Below are positions 27,163-35,853 of a stretch of 64,000 nucleotides of DNA, piece by piece; position 1 is the first letter of the stretch; each line of letters begins with the position of its first letter. The stretch covers positions 33,819 through 97,818 of the forward strand of contig NZ_MTKN01000010.1 in assembly GCF_001975825.1 (NCBI RefSeq). Direction: 5' to 3'. The notes under the pieces were generated by a model. That model made no database searches. It had not been told where the DNA came from and was given only the letters and a program-made list of their open reading frames with translations. Source of the DNA: [Flexibacter] sp. ATCC 35208 (GTDB lineage Bacteria > Bacteroidota > Bacteroidia > Chitinophagales > Chitinophagaceae). The translations under genes and the position numbers were made by a program.

Positions 27163-27363
27163 TTATTTGTATTTAGGATTATAAAGCGTGTTTTCTGGAA
27201 CATTTACCTCAGGCTTACCAGGATAACGGTGTTTGTACAATTGGTAGCAACCTCCCAGAACAAAAGACAAAAAGCAGAAAATGCTTACATAAAATAAAAA
27301 TCTGGAAGACGACACCCAGTTATTGGTAAAGTCATTCTTGTTTTCAACAGTATTATTTTCCAT
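27163..27363 (-). CDS. Small single-pass membrane protein
   Basis: 66 residues. A hydrophilic N-terminus of about 20 residues rich in Asn is followed by one transmembrane helix (about 21-42, FLFYVSIFCFLSFVLGGCYQ) and a basic, Pro-rich tail (KHRYPGKPEV). The Gly-Gly-Cys in the helix is not at a lipobox position. No family was recognised. It has its own terminator and lies 69 bp downstream of a GT2 gene on the same strand. Confidence 0.7.
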   Translation of the reverse strand: MENNTVENKNDFTNNWVSSSRFLFYVSIFCFLSFVLGGCYQLYKHRYPGKPEVNVPENTLYNPKYK

Positions 27364-27432
27364 ATCTAATTATTTCGCATTGCAAACTTACATCATGTCA
27401 AATGAAAATCAAAGTAAATTTTTACAATTAAT

Positions 27433-28461
27433 TTACTCTTTTTCCAAAGTTCTGAAAGTCTTCCTGTTCAGGAAATAATACCTCCAGATCATGATCCCAT
27501 GAAACACTCCTGTCATACCCAGCAGCTTCTTCTGTGGCAGGGGATGTTTCTCTCCTGTATACTTCCTGCGCCAGCGGAGATAATCCACATAAGCTCTGTA
27601 AATGGCCGTCATATCTTTGGGTTTTCCTGCTACCAGGCTCTTCACCGCTGCCAGCACATCCAGAAAAAACCGCTGGAAGAGCACGATCCATCTATCATGC
27701 GGATGCAGGTTCTTCCACAACATCATCAGGTTATTCCTGAAATTCAGGTATACCTTCCTGGGATTTCCCTGTGGGAGGCTACCTCCACCTACGTGATATA
27801 CAATAGATTGAGGACAATAGCAGATCCGGTACCCGGCCCGTTTCAATCGCCAGCATAAATCCACCTCTTCCATATGTGCAAAAAAATCCGCATCAAACCC
27901 TCCAACCTCATGATAACAGGAAGACCGGATAAACAATGCGGCACCCGTAGCCCAGAAAATATCCTGTTCGTCGTCGTACTGCCCTTCGTCCGTTTCGGTC
28001 GTATACAGGATACGTCCACGGCAAAAAGTATATCCCAAAATATCCATCCAGCCGCCCGCAGCACCTGCATACTCAAACTCCGGCTTATTATAATAAGCCC
28101 TCAGCTTCGGCTGACAGGCTGCAATATGATGGTCCCTTCTCATTAATGCGACTACAGGTTCGATCCAACCCGGCTCCACTTCCACATCCTGGTTCAGCAA
28201 TACATAAATATCAGCATGCACATGTTGCAGGGCTTCGTTATATCCCCCGGCAAATCCATTATTAGTACTATTCTGAATAATTTTAACTGCCGGGAAATGC
28301 TCGCGTACAAATTTCACGCTATCATCCGTGGAAGCATTGTCTGCAACGTATAACTCCAGGTTCTCATAAGTTGACCTGCATACGGAAGGCAGAAAATCTT
28401 CCAGAAACTTACGTCCGTTCCAATTCAGGATGACAACTGCTACCGATGGTATTCCAGACAA
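27433..28461 (-). CDS. GT2 glycosyltransferase, rhamnosyltransferase-like
   Basis: 342 residues. A GT-A fold starts with VAVVILNWNGRKFLEDFLPS, the nucleotide-sugar region is VADNASTDDS, and the DxD-equivalent is LLNQDVEVEP. The acceptor region has GGFDADFFAHMEEVDLCWRL, typical of the WcaE/rhamnosyltransferase group. The last part (HDRWIVLFQRFFLD) is amphipathic and probably contacts the membrane. Such enzymes add single sugars to lipid-linked oligosaccharides for O-antigen or capsule. It is not close to other polysaccharide genes. Divergent from the sensor kinase at 28558. Confidence 0.9.
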   Translation of the reverse strand: MSGIPSVAVVILNWNGRKFLEDFLPSVCRSTYENLELYVADNASTDDSVKFVREHFPAVKIIQNSTNNGFAGGYNEALQHVHADIYVLLNQDVEVEPGWIEPVVALMRRDHHIAACQPKLRAYYNKPEFEYAGAAGGWMDILGYTFCRGRILYTTETDEGQYDDEQDIFWATGAALFIRSSCYHEVGGFDADFFAHMEEVDLCWRLKRAGYRICYCPQSIVYHVGGGSLPQGNPRKVYLNFRNNLMMLWKNLHPHDRWIVLFQRFFLDVLAAVKSLVAGKPKDMTAIYRAYVDYLRWRRKYTGEKHPLPQKKLLGMTGVFHGIMIWRYYFLNRKTFRTLEKE

Positions 28462-28557
28462 AAGATACTGTATTATACGTGAGTAATATATTTAGCGTTG
28501 CAAATATGCGAAAAATACGTTAGTGTATAAGGGGTATTCCTTAAATTCGATCCTCAT

Positions 28558-29706
28558 ATGTTCAAACAGTTCATAGGCTGGAAATTCCTGCTGGTTACTG
28601 CGGCCGTACTCATCATAGTGGGTACGATCTGGTATGTAAGCAGCCTGGCACGCAAGATCGAAGATGAAGAAACCCGTAAGGTGGCTACATGGGTGGCGGC
28701 TAACAGAGAGTTGTTACAGGCTCCTGATGAGGCGAACCTAAACCTGGCTGCGGAAATCATTACCAACAATACGACTATTCCTGTGATCATCACTGACCGG
28801 GAAGGCCATATCATCGACTCCCGCAATCTCGACACGGTTCGTATGGCGCATGATCCGCAATATATTGAAGATGAACTGACTACATTCAGGAAGCAACACC
28901 GTCCATTTATTATGGAGATCGATACCCGGAGTAATCTTTATAACTACATTTATTATGGAGACTCCCTGATCCTCAAACAGGTTCGCTACTATCCATATAT
29001 ACAACTGATGGTGGTGGCGCTCTTTGTGAGTATCATGCTGATCGCCCTCTCCTCTTCTAACCGCGCCGTTCAGAACCTTGTATGGGTAGGGATGGCAAAA
29101 GAAACGGCACACCAGCTGGGTACTCCCCTCTCTTCTATAGAAGCGTGGATAGAATTGCTTAAGGAAACGGATGGGAATGAGCTGATGGCAACAGAGCTGA
29201 CGAAAGATGTGAACCGCCTGAAACTAATCACTGAGCGATTTTCCAAGATCGGTAGTGTGCCGCAGCTGGAAGAGCGGGATGTGATCCACCAGGTGAGTAA
29301 TATGATGCAGTATATTAAAAAGAGGGCGCCGCAAAAGGTGGTGTTTAATATGCATACGCAGGAAAATGAGATGCCGGCGATGATTTCGCCGTCGTTGTTT
29401 GACTGGGTGATAGAGAATTTGTTGAAGAATGCGCTGGATGCGATGGAGGGTAAGGGTAGTATTGATATATTTATTGAGAGTCACCCGGCGCATATTATTA
29501 TTGATATTACGGATACCGGGAAGGGGATTCCGAAGGCTAATTTTGAAAAGGTGTTTAAGCCGGGATTTAGTACAAAGAAGCGTGGCTGGGGGTTGGGGTT
29601 GTCACTGGCTAAGCGGATAATAGATGAGTATCATAAGGGGAGATTGACGGTGAAATGGTCAGAAATTGGTAAGGGGACGACGTTTAGGATTTGGTTGAGG
29701 AAATAA
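28558..29706 (+). CDS. Membrane sensor histidine kinase
   Basis: 382 residues. TM1 (about 9-29, LLVTAAVLIIVGTIWYVSSL) and TM2 (about 148-168, LMVVALFVSIMLIALSSSNR) flank a periplasmic sensor of about 115 residues. The phospho-His is in AKETAHQLGTPLSSIE, an H-box variant common in Bacteroidota. The ATPase domain has NLLKNALDAMEGK, DTGKGIPK and GWGLGLSLAKRI. No HAMP domain is evident. No adjacent response regulator is present, so it is an orphan kinase in this window. Its C-terminus is close to the tRNA-Leu promoter. Confidence 0.93.
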   Translation: MFKQFIGWKFLLVTAAVLIIVGTIWYVSSLARKIEDEETRKVATWVAANRELLQAPDEANLNLAAEIITNNTTIPVIITDREGHIIDSRNLDTVRMAHDPQYIEDELTTFRKQHRPFIMEIDTRSNLYNYIYYGDSLILKQVRYYPYIQLMVVALFVSIMLIALSSSNRAVQNLVWVGMAKETAHQLGTPLSSIEAWIELLKETDGNELMATELTKDVNRLKLITERFSKIGSVPQLEERDVIHQVSNMMQYIKKRAPQKVVFNMHTQENEMPAMISPSLFDWVIENLLKNALDAMEGKGSIDIFIESHPAHIIIDITDTGKGIPKANFEKVFKPGFSTKKRGWGLGLSLAKRIIDEYHKGRLTVKWSEIGKGTTFRIWLRK

Positions 29707-29741
29707 AAATGGCGGGTTCTGCAGAAAAAGTTTCAATTAAA

Positions 29742-29772
29742 TTTGTTGGTTTTAAAAAAGAATTTAAATTTG
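29742..29772 (+). promoter_or_regulatory. tRNA-Leu promoter
   Basis: TTTG (29742-29745), then 19 nt, then TAAATTTG (29765-29772). This is the same arrangement and spacing as the tRNA-Gly promoter. Confidence 0.85.
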
Positions 29773-29787
29773 CACTCCTTCAAAGCT

Positions 29788-29871
29788 GCGGAGGTGGCGA
29801 AATTGGTAGACGCGCTACTTTGAGGTGGTAGTGCCTGAAAGGGCTTGGGAGTTCGAATCTCCTCTTCCGCA
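29788..29871 (+). tRNA. tRNA-Leu (anticodon GAG)
   Basis: An 84-nt class II cloverleaf. Acceptor GCGGAGG pairs with CTTCCGC (one G-U), with A as discriminator. The D-arm is GGCGAAATTGGTAGACGC, and the anticodon arm CTACT-TTGAGGT-GGTAG gives GAG. A long variable arm precedes GGGAGTTCGAATCTCC. CCA is not encoded. Confidence 0.97.
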
Positions 29872-29875
29872 CACA

Positions 29876-29917
29876 GGGCGAAAAATTACTTTAACAGTAA
29901 TTTTTCGCCCTTTTTTT
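29876..29917 (+). terminator. Terminator after tRNA-Leu
   Basis: A 15-bp perfect stem (GGGCGAAAAATTACT with its complement) with a TTAAC loop, followed by seven Ts, starting 4 nt after the tRNA. Confidence 0.95.
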
Positions 29918-30148
29918 ATTGGGGAAATTGTTGGCGTTTAGGTAGTTATAAAGTGGTGATTTTTCAATAAGTGTTCGATAACGGAAATGGGTAAATGAAT
30001 GTGGTTGTTAGAAGGTGAATATGGCTATTATGCCTGCATCAAAATAAAGCCATCAAATCTTTGGATCAATAATCAGGCACTTTGCCAAAATACTGAAGCC
30101 ATATAGCTGCGATACATAAAATTTTATTGTATCTTTTTTGCAAATAAC

Positions 30149-30174
30149 TGCAACAAAATCTAAGTTAACCGGTC
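30149..30174 (+). promoter_or_regulatory. Predicted ECF-type promoter of the sigma/anti-sigma operon
   Basis: TGCAACA (30149-30155), 12 nt, then ACCGGTC (30168-30174), just before the sigma ATG at 30185. The same two boxes with the same 12-nt spacing recur at 31252-31277. The AAC core and the GTC about 16 nt later fit the general ECF -35/-10 pattern, so autoregulation is likely. Confidence 0.6.
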
Positions 30175-30184
30175 TTATTCGACA

Positions 30185-30799
30185 ATGAGCTATTCCGCGG
30201 AACATAATTTTACTGACCAATTCCTTGTCGAACAGGTGCTTAAGGGCGACCAGCAGGCATTTACACGGATTATCCGGCAAACTGAAAAACTGGTAGCCCA
30301 GATAGTATTTAAAATGATTCCCTCCCCTGCCGACCGGAAGGATATAGTACAGGATGTCTATCTGAAAGTCTATTCCAATCTTCCCGGGTTCCGTTTAAAC
30401 GCCAAGCTTTCCACCTGGATAGGGCAGATAACATATAACACCTGCCTGCATTATATCGAGAAAAAGAAATTGGTGTATTTGCCCTCTTACTTTGAAGAGG
30501 ATGATGCAGAAGATCACCATGACCGTATCAGTTATAAACAGGGAAACATCGCGCAGAATGAGGTGGAAAAGGAATTACAGGCCAAAGATCTCACCGCTAT
30601 TCTCAGCTCAGCTATCAAAATTCTTCAACCACCTATTTACCAGACGCTGATCACATTGTACCACCAGGAAGAAATGAGTTACGGAGAAATCGCTGAGATC
30701 ACGTCGCTCCCGGAAGGCACCGTAAAAAATTATCTGTTCAGGGCCAGAAAGTCGCTTAAACAACAATTGCTGACGGCCTATAAAAAAGAAGAAATATGA
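30185..30799 (+). CDS. ECF-type RNA polymerase sigma factor
   Basis: 204 residues. Region 2 is seen at FLVEQVLKGDQQAFTRIIRQ and DRKDIVQDVYLKVYSNLPGF, with the -10 recognition helix KLSTWIGQITYNTCLHYIEK. Region 4 has LITLYHQEEMSYGEIAEITS and LPEGTVKNYLFRARKSLK, the -35 binding helix-turn-helix. There are no region 1 or 3 domains. The stop overlaps the start of the next gene by 4 bp (ATGA), typical of sigma/anti-sigma coupling. A repeated bipartite motif upstream suggests that it activates itself and the operon at 31310. Confidence 0.93.
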   Translation: MSYSAEHNFTDQFLVEQVLKGDQQAFTRIIRQTEKLVAQIVFKMIPSPADRKDIVQDVYLKVYSNLPGFRLNAKLSTWIGQITYNTCLHYIEKKKLVYLPSYFEEDDAEDHHDRISYKQGNIAQNEVEKELQAKDLTAILSSAIKILQPPIYQTLITLYHQEEMSYGEIAEITSLPEGTVKNYLFRARKSLKQQLLTAYKKEEI

Positions 30800-31245
30800 A
30801 GCAGGTACATCTTTCAGAGAATGAAGTACAGCAATTGGCTATGAAATTGCAACAGGCTGATCCACTGCAGGCACAGCACCTTCGGGAATGTGCTGCATGT
30901 AAGACGGCAATAGCCAGTTACCAGGCAATATTCAATTCACTAAAAGTAATGGAAGGGCCCACATTCGATTTTGACGTGGAGCAATTGGTAATGCCCCAAC
31001 TACCTCTGCCGCAAAAGGCTGTTTCCAACAGTAAATGGTCTATCATACCTACCATTGGAATAGCTGTGGCCGTTTTTTGTATTCCTATCTTTATAATGAG
31101 CAGGTTCCTTTCTAATCTTGCAAAGGGCATTCCCGAGTACACCTTATATATTATTATAGTGACAGCCCTGGTTATTGCGGGCTTCCTGGGCAGGGAAATG
31201 GTGACCTCTTACAGGGAAAAAATTCGCCTGTTAAATTTTTATTGA
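30796..31245 (+). CDS. Probable anti-sigma factor with one or two membrane helices
   Basis: 149 residues, translationally coupled to the sigma gene. The cytoplasmic N-terminus has QAQHLRECAACKTAIASYQ, a H-x3-C-x2-C zinc-finger motif of the anti-sigma (zf-HC2/ZAS) type. Two hydrophobic segments follow (about 78-98 IPTIGIAVAVFCIPIFIM and about 117-135 YIIIVTALVIAGFLG). There is no large periplasmic sensor domain, so the signal is probably passed by a partner protein. It would hold the sigma at the membrane until induced. Confidence 0.8.
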   Translation: MKQVHLSENEVQQLAMKLQQADPLQAQHLRECAACKTAIASYQAIFNSLKVMEGPTFDFDVEQLVMPQLPLPQKAVSNSKWSIIPTIGIAVAVFCIPIFIMSRFLSNLAKGIPEYTLYIIIVTALVIAGFLGREMVTSYREKIRLLNFY

Positions 31246-31251
31246 AAAAGA

Positions 31252-31277
31252 TGCAACATTCATTTGTTTGACCGGTC
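31252..31277 (+). promoter_or_regulatory. Second predicted ECF-type promoter, in front of the 31310-34647 operon
   Basis: TGCAACA (31252-31258), 12 nt, ACCGGTC (31271-31277), identical in both boxes and in spacing to the motif upstream of the sigma gene. The downstream bases TATxCG are also partly shared. It lies in the 64-bp gap after the anti-sigma gene. Confidence 0.6.
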
Positions 31278-31309
31278 ATATACGGTATAAACAATAAAAC
31301 AGAAAAAAA

Positions 31310-31732
31310 ATGAAAAAGATCATCACTACTATAATGCTTGTTGCACCTGTATCAGTATTTGCACAATCACCGCTTTTTCCCGCGAACAGCGAAATCACCA
31401 CTGAACTGCTCAGGAGTACAGTGGCCACCATAGTCCTTTTTATAGCATCTTCCTTTATTCTTTCATTGCTCAGAATATTGCTGAATAATCAGCTAAAGAA
31501 AAAGATGCTGCAAAAAGGAGTTTCAGAAGAGGTTATTGCCAATATGCTTCCACGTAAAAGTGAGCAGATTGCAGCAATTAAATGGTTTGCCATTCTTACT
31601 GCCATTGCTTTAGGATTAACAATTATCACCTTTTTCCCTCCGATCGGCATTCACTCTGTAATTATAATGGCTGTATGTGTAGCATTGGGCTTTTTAGGTT
31701 ATTACTTCTGGGTGAAAAAGATTGAAAAATAA
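31310..31732 (+). CDS. Small membrane protein of the ECF regulon
   Basis: 140 residues. A signal-like N-terminus (ITTIMLVAPVSVFAQ) is followed by a TM helix at about 33-55 and a cytoplasmic linker with KKKMLQKGVSEEVIANMLPR. Two more TM helices are at about 93-112 and about 113-133 (FFPPIGIHSVIIMAVCVALG). No family name could be given. It is the first gene after the second ECF motif and is probably controlled by the sigma factor. Confidence 0.7.
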   Translation: MKKIITTIMLVAPVSVFAQSPLFPANSEITTELLRSTVATIVLFIASSFILSLLRILLNNQLKKKMLQKGVSEEVIANMLPRKSEQIAAIKWFAILTAIALGLTIITFFPPIGIHSVIIMAVCVALGFLGYYFWVKKIEK

Positions 31733-31778
31733 AGCATGACTGGTTACCCTCTCATTCCTCACATTAATGCTTACATGT

Positions 31779-32168
31779 ATGAAAACAGCATATATTCTAT
31801 TTTCGGTTAGCGTGGTATTAGTTATCATTTCAATAAGTTTGTTCCTTAGTAATAATACGACCAGTCATAAAACGGCAGTTTCTTACGCTGAGACACCTAC
31901 TGCTTATGTGTTTCGCGCATCCTACAATGCCAGTCAGGCTGAGTTGGTAGAAAAGTACATAGATAGCTGTTTTTCCCCGGTTGTAATTTTCGGCACCACT
32001 CATAAAGTAAAGAAAGAAGTGGTGACTGCTGACAATACCCGCTTTGATATCAAAGCATCCCAGGGAAACTTTTATGTAAAAGCAGATAAAAAATTAAATA
32101 GTCAGGCCGCTTTAGATAAGCTCATTAATACCTGCATGGGCTTGAAAAGTGTGATTAAACCCATATAA
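31779..32168 (+). CDS. Hypothetical single-pass membrane or secreted protein
   Basis: 129 residues from the ATG at 31779; an ATG four codons earlier is possible. One N-terminal hydrophobic helix (ILFSVSVVLVIISISLFLSN) acts as an anchor or signal. The rest is a small alpha/beta domain with YNASQAELVEKYIDSCFSP and a repeated pattern of Lys/Asp. No known motif. It is placed between two membrane-protein genes of the predicted ECF regulon. Confidence 0.65.
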   Translation: MKTAYILFSVSVVLVIISISLFLSNNTTSHKTAVSYAETPTAYVFRASYNASQAELVEKYIDSCFSPVVIFGTTHKVKKEVVTADNTRFDIKASQGNFYVKADKKLNSQAALDKLINTCMGLKSVIKPI

Positions 32169-32196
32169 CCATTACATAATCCATAAACATTCTTAG

Positions 32197-34647
32197 ATGA
32201 AACCCTTGATAACCCTCATGGCTGTAAGTGTCATGCTCCTCTCTCTGTCCACAAAAGCCCAGCTGCCTGTCAGCAAGATTGTTGGAAAGATCGTACAGGC
32301 TGACCAGCAGCCTGTCAACGCAGCCACCATATCATTATTGGTAGCAGGCAATACACAACCAGTCAAATTTGAGGTATCTGCTACTGACGGATCTTTTTCA
32401 TTTGAAGATATCCGGCCCGGCATCTACACGATAGTAGCAACGGCGTTAGGACTCGTCAAATATGAAAGTGCTCCTTTTACAATCGACCCATCCAACAACC
32501 AGACTACATTGCCGGTCTTTATAATGAGTAAAGCAGATATTGAGCTGAAAGAAGTAGCCGTAACAGCCAAGAAGAGTTTTATTGAACAAAAAATAGACAG
32601 AACCGTCGTAAATGTGGATGCCATGATTTCCAATGCCGGTACGACCGCGCTGGAAGTACTGGAAAAAGCACCAGGCGTGCGCGTAGATCCTAACGGTACA
32701 ATCAGCCTGAAAGGACAACAGGGGGTTACCATTTTTATTGATGACAAACCCTCCTATCTTTCAGGTGCTGATCTGCAGAATTATTTACGCTCACTTCCTT
32801 CCTCCACACTGGCACAGGTGGAAATCATGACCAATCCACCTGCCAAATATGATGCAGCAGGTAATGGAGGTATTATCAATATTAAAACTGTAAAAAAGAA
32901 GATCCAGGGTTTTAATATGGGTATTAACTTAAGCCCAAGATTTTCAAAATACATCAGCGTGAATAATAGTCTTGACTTTAACTACCGCCACAATAAATTC
33001 AACTTCTTTGGCAACTTTGCATACGGTACACGAAATAACTATAATGATATCAGCATCACCAGGAAATATAAAAATGAGGATGGCAGTCTGAAAGATATCT
33101 TTACACAGGACTCCTACATCCGCCGGAAAGGATATGGTGTAAAGGCAACTGTTGGTGCAGATTTCTATGCTTCTGAGAACACCACCCTGGGCATCACCCT
33201 TGACAATATGATACGTTATCCAAAGAATACCAATACTAGCACCGGGCAAATATATGATAGCAAAATGATACTGGATTCTTCAGTCGTTTCGATCAACAAT
33301 GAAGATGGTAAATTCAAAAGCCATGGTGTCAATTTCAATATCAAACATGATTTCTATAAGAATGGTCCATCTATTCTTGCCAATTTCGACTACCTGACAT
33401 ACGATATCAACAACGACCAGGTATTCTCTAACAAAAGCTATTCTCCTGAAGGAGTATTCAAATCGGAAGACAAACTGGATGGTAATTTGCCAACTGATAT
33501 TAAAATTTATTCTGGAAAGGTAGATTATAGCCAGACGTTCAAAGGTGACTGGAAATTTGAAGCAGGTGCGAAGAGCAGCTATACCAATACCTCCAACATC
33601 GCTAATTATTTCAATACTATTGGAGGCATCACTTCACCGGATTATGAAAAAACAAACAATTTTAGTTATAAGGAAAATATCAATGCAGGCTATGTCAACT
33701 TGAATAAGGATTTCAACAGGTTGAGTGTACAGTTGGGATTACGTCTCGAAACAACTTCTTCTAAAGGACATCAGCTTGGGAATGTAGAGAAGCCTGATTC
33801 GGCCTTTGACCGTAATTATACGAACATCTTCCCTACGGTATTCCTGATGTATAGCCTGGATTCATTAAGCGATCATCAGCTTAAATTTAACTTTGGTCGC
33901 AGGATTGACAGGCCTTATTACCAGGACCTCAATCCCTTTATATCTCCTTTGGATAAGTTTTCCTACTACACAGGAAATCCTTATTTGCAACCATCCCTTT
34001 CGACAAAGGTAGAACTAGGCTATATCTTCAAAAACAAACTGACTGCTACAGCAAGTTATACAAACACGAAAGACCAGGTGTTTGAAACGATTGAGATCAT
34101 TGACAATACCTACTATAGCAGACCTGGAAATATTGGAAAAACAAAACTCTATGCACTTGACCTGGGTGCAGGTCTGGACCCTACCCCCTGGTTTACTTTC
34201 CAAATCAATGCACAGTTAAACTATTTTCATTCTAAAGGTAATTTCTATACAGGCTTACTGGATACCAAAAGTACTTACCTGTATACGCAGGGGATGGCAC
34301 AGTTTAAATTGAAGAAGAATTGGATTATTCAGCTAGATGGTTATTATCAGACCAAAATGACAAACGTACAATTTGAGCTGGCAGCCAGGGGCAGATTGAA
34401 TGCAGCTGTAGCGAAAGTATTATCGCCAAAGGCAACGCTCAAATTCAGTGTATCGGATATCCTGTTTACCAATATCAGCAAAGGTACAATCACCAACCTT
34501 CAGCTGACAGATGCGTACTTTAAAACGCTTTCTGATTCAAGAGCAGCTATCTTTACGTTAAGCCTTCGTTTTGGAAAGGCGGTAAAGGGTCAACGTAAAC
34601 ATAATAGCACAGGAGCTGATACTGAATCAAACAGGGTAAAGAACTAA
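32197..34647 (+). CDS. TonB-linked outer-membrane barrel (carboxypeptidase-regulatory, plug and beta-barrel)
   Basis: 816 residues. Signal peptide (LLSLSTKAQ), then a carboxypeptidase-regulatory-like domain (about 25-110, VGKIVQADQQPVNAATISLL), then a plug-like domain (LEVLEKAPGVRVDPNGTISL, VTIFIDDKPSYLSG, NPPAKYDAAGNGGIINIKTV). A large beta-barrel with alternating aromatic strands fills the rest (FNFGRRIDRPYYQDLNPFIS). It belongs to the outer-membrane beta-barrel family common in Chitinophaga, usually taken to move a substrate by TonB energy. The substrate is unknown. Last gene of the predicted ECF-controlled operon, followed by a hairpin terminator. Confidence 0.9.
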   Translation: MKPLITLMAVSVMLLSLSTKAQLPVSKIVGKIVQADQQPVNAATISLLVAGNTQPVKFEVSATDGSFSFEDIRPGIYTIVATALGLVKYESAPFTIDPSNNQTTLPVFIMSKADIELKEVAVTAKKSFIEQKIDRTVVNVDAMISNAGTTALEVLEKAPGVRVDPNGTISLKGQQGVTIFIDDKPSYLSGADLQNYLRSLPSSTLAQVEIMTNPPAKYDAAGNGGIINIKTVKKKIQGFNMGINLSPRFSKYISVNNSLDFNYRHNKFNFFGNFAYGTRNNYNDISITRKYKNEDGSLKDIFTQDSYIRRKGYGVKATVGADFYASENTTLGITLDNMIRYPKNTNTSTGQIYDSKMILDSSVVSINNEDGKFKSHGVNFNIKHDFYKNGPSILANFDYLTYDINNDQVFSNKSYSPEGVFKSEDKLDGNLPTDIKIYSGKVDYSQTFKGDWKFEAGAKSSYTNTSNIANYFNTIGGITSPDYEKTNNFSYKENINAGYVNLNKDFNRLSVQLGLRLETTSSKGHQLGNVEKPDSAFDRNYTNIFPTVFLMYSLDSLSDHQLKFNFGRRIDRPYYQDLNPFISPLDKFSYYTGNPYLQPSLSTKVELGYIFKNKLTATASYTNTKDQVFETIEIIDNTYYSRPGNIGKTKLYALDLGAGLDPTPWFTFQINAQLNYFHSKGNFYTGLLDTKSTYLYTQGMAQFKLKKNWIIQLDGYYQTKMTNVQFELAARGRLNAAVAKVLSPKATLKFSVSDILFTNISKGTITNLQLTDAYFKTLSDSRAAIFTLSLRFGKAVKGQRKHNSTGADTESNRVKN

Positions 34648-34677
34648 TCATTATTTTTTTCATCATGGAAATACAAA

Positions 34678-34713
34678 AGGGTAGCTTCCATTCCTGGAGA
34701 TTACCCTGTTTTT
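34678..34713 (+). terminator. Terminator after the TonB-linked barrel gene
   Basis: AGGGTA pairs with TACCCT, with an inner TCCA/TGGA stem, followed by TGTTTTTATTT. It starts 30 bp after the stop codon. Confidence 0.7.
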
Positions 34714-34857
34714 ATTTCAACAGATAACTACTATCGCTGTCTAAAAGTAATATAACAGGTCTAACTCATTTGGCAATCGTCTATTAATTAAAAAATCTTT
34801 TGGGGGAGAGCAAATGATCTTTGTTCTTCACACAGCCTTTAATTACATGGATGTTGC

Positions 34858-35040
34858 TTAAAAAATGTCGAAAAAGTCAAAATTATTTGCATTCAGCTCC
34901 ACATTGCTTTCATTTTCTCCATTTACAATTCTTATCAAATTCAATAATGGGATCAAATGTTCGATAGAGTTTACATTGTTTTTAAGGGTTTCGGCAATGG
35001 CAGCAACATGGACCTGAGGTGGAAGTGTATTTGAAATTTT
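34858..35040 (-). pseudogene. C-terminal fragment of an unidentified gene
   Basis: On the minus strand 60 codons are open down to a TAA at 34858-34860. They have a protein-like composition (PPQVHVAAIAETLKNNVNSI, EHLIPLLNLIRIV, then an acidic tail NNFDFFDIF). There is no ATG, GTG or TTG near its upstream limit, and the frame closes at a TGA at 35041-35043. It looks like the surviving tail of a lost gene. The family was not recognised. Confidence 0.4.
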
Positions 35041-35122
35041 TCAACATTCACCGGACGATAACAGGAATAGGATAGCAACCCAAACATCGCTCAGGGCAAC
35101 CGAGAACTACCTGCCTCCTGTG

Positions 35123-35809
35123 CTAATAACTTTCCCCTATAAAATCCTTCCGCCTATTCCTCGATACCGGAATGACATTGCCATTTACTATGACATGACG
35201 GGTAGTGGTTTTCTCAATTTTATCCAGATTGACTATATACGATCGGTGGGTTTGTGCAAACTTGTCCGCTGGTAATTTCTGTAAACACCAATGTAATGTT
35301 TCCCGGATACTATATCTTTTATCTGCTGTAACTATTATGACATAATTTCCCATCCCCTCGAAGTATATTATTTCACTGCTCAACAAGCGCACAGTGGTAT
35401 ATCCATCTCTGAAAACAAAGTGTCTGTTATTTTTTTCATGACGCTCCTTTATTATGATCGATACAGCAGCATAGACATCCATATTTTTAAAGGGCTTTGT
35501 AATGTAAGCCGCCGGCTTTGTATTCAAAGCAGCAGTGACCGTTTCCTTATCTGAATAGGCTGTGATAAAAATCACCGGGATCTGGTACAAATAGCCTATC
35601 TCTTCTGCCATTGAGATACCGGTCTTGTCACTAGCCATTTTTATATCCAATAGGATAATATCCGGTTTGAACATGGCGATCATTTCCATGGCCTGCTGTC
35701 TTTCATGTGCCATTTTTACCTGGTCCATGTCGAATGAGATTAATATATCTTTCAGGTATTCTGCGATCAATACCTCGTCATCTACAATAAGAATCTTAAA
35801 AGGCGTCAT
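35123..35809 (-). CDS. LytTR-family response regulator
   Basis: 228 residues. The receiver domain has ILIVDDEVLIAEYL, the phosphoacceptor in IILLDIKMASDKTG, and Lys in YITKPFKN. The C-terminal LytTR DNA-binding domain (about 130-228) shows IIYFEGMGNYVIIVTADKRY, LPADKFAQTHRSYIVNLDKI and PVSRNRRKDF. LytTR regulators bind direct repeats in promoters. It is the natural partner of the HisKA_2 sensor encoded 44 bp upstream on the same strand. The regulated genes may include those on either side. Confidence 0.93.
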   Translation of the reverse strand: MTPFKILIVDDEVLIAEYLKDILISFDMDQVKMAHERQQAMEMIAMFKPDIILLDIKMASDKTGISMAEEIGYLYQIPVIFITAYSDKETVTAALNTKPAAYITKPFKNMDVYAAVSIIIKERHEKNNRHFVFRDGYTTVRLLSSEIIYFEGMGNYVIIVTADKRYSIRETLHWCLQKLPADKFAQTHRSYIVNLDKIEKTTTRHVIVNGNVIPVSRNRRKDFIGESY

Positions 35810-35853
35810 AGGTTAATTTAAGCCGGGTTAAAAAAATGATGTATTGGCAGTCT

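Noticed and set aside
29876..29917. Riboswitch after tRNA-Leu
   Set aside because: It is a simple perfect stem with seven Ts directly after the tRNA, hence a terminator.
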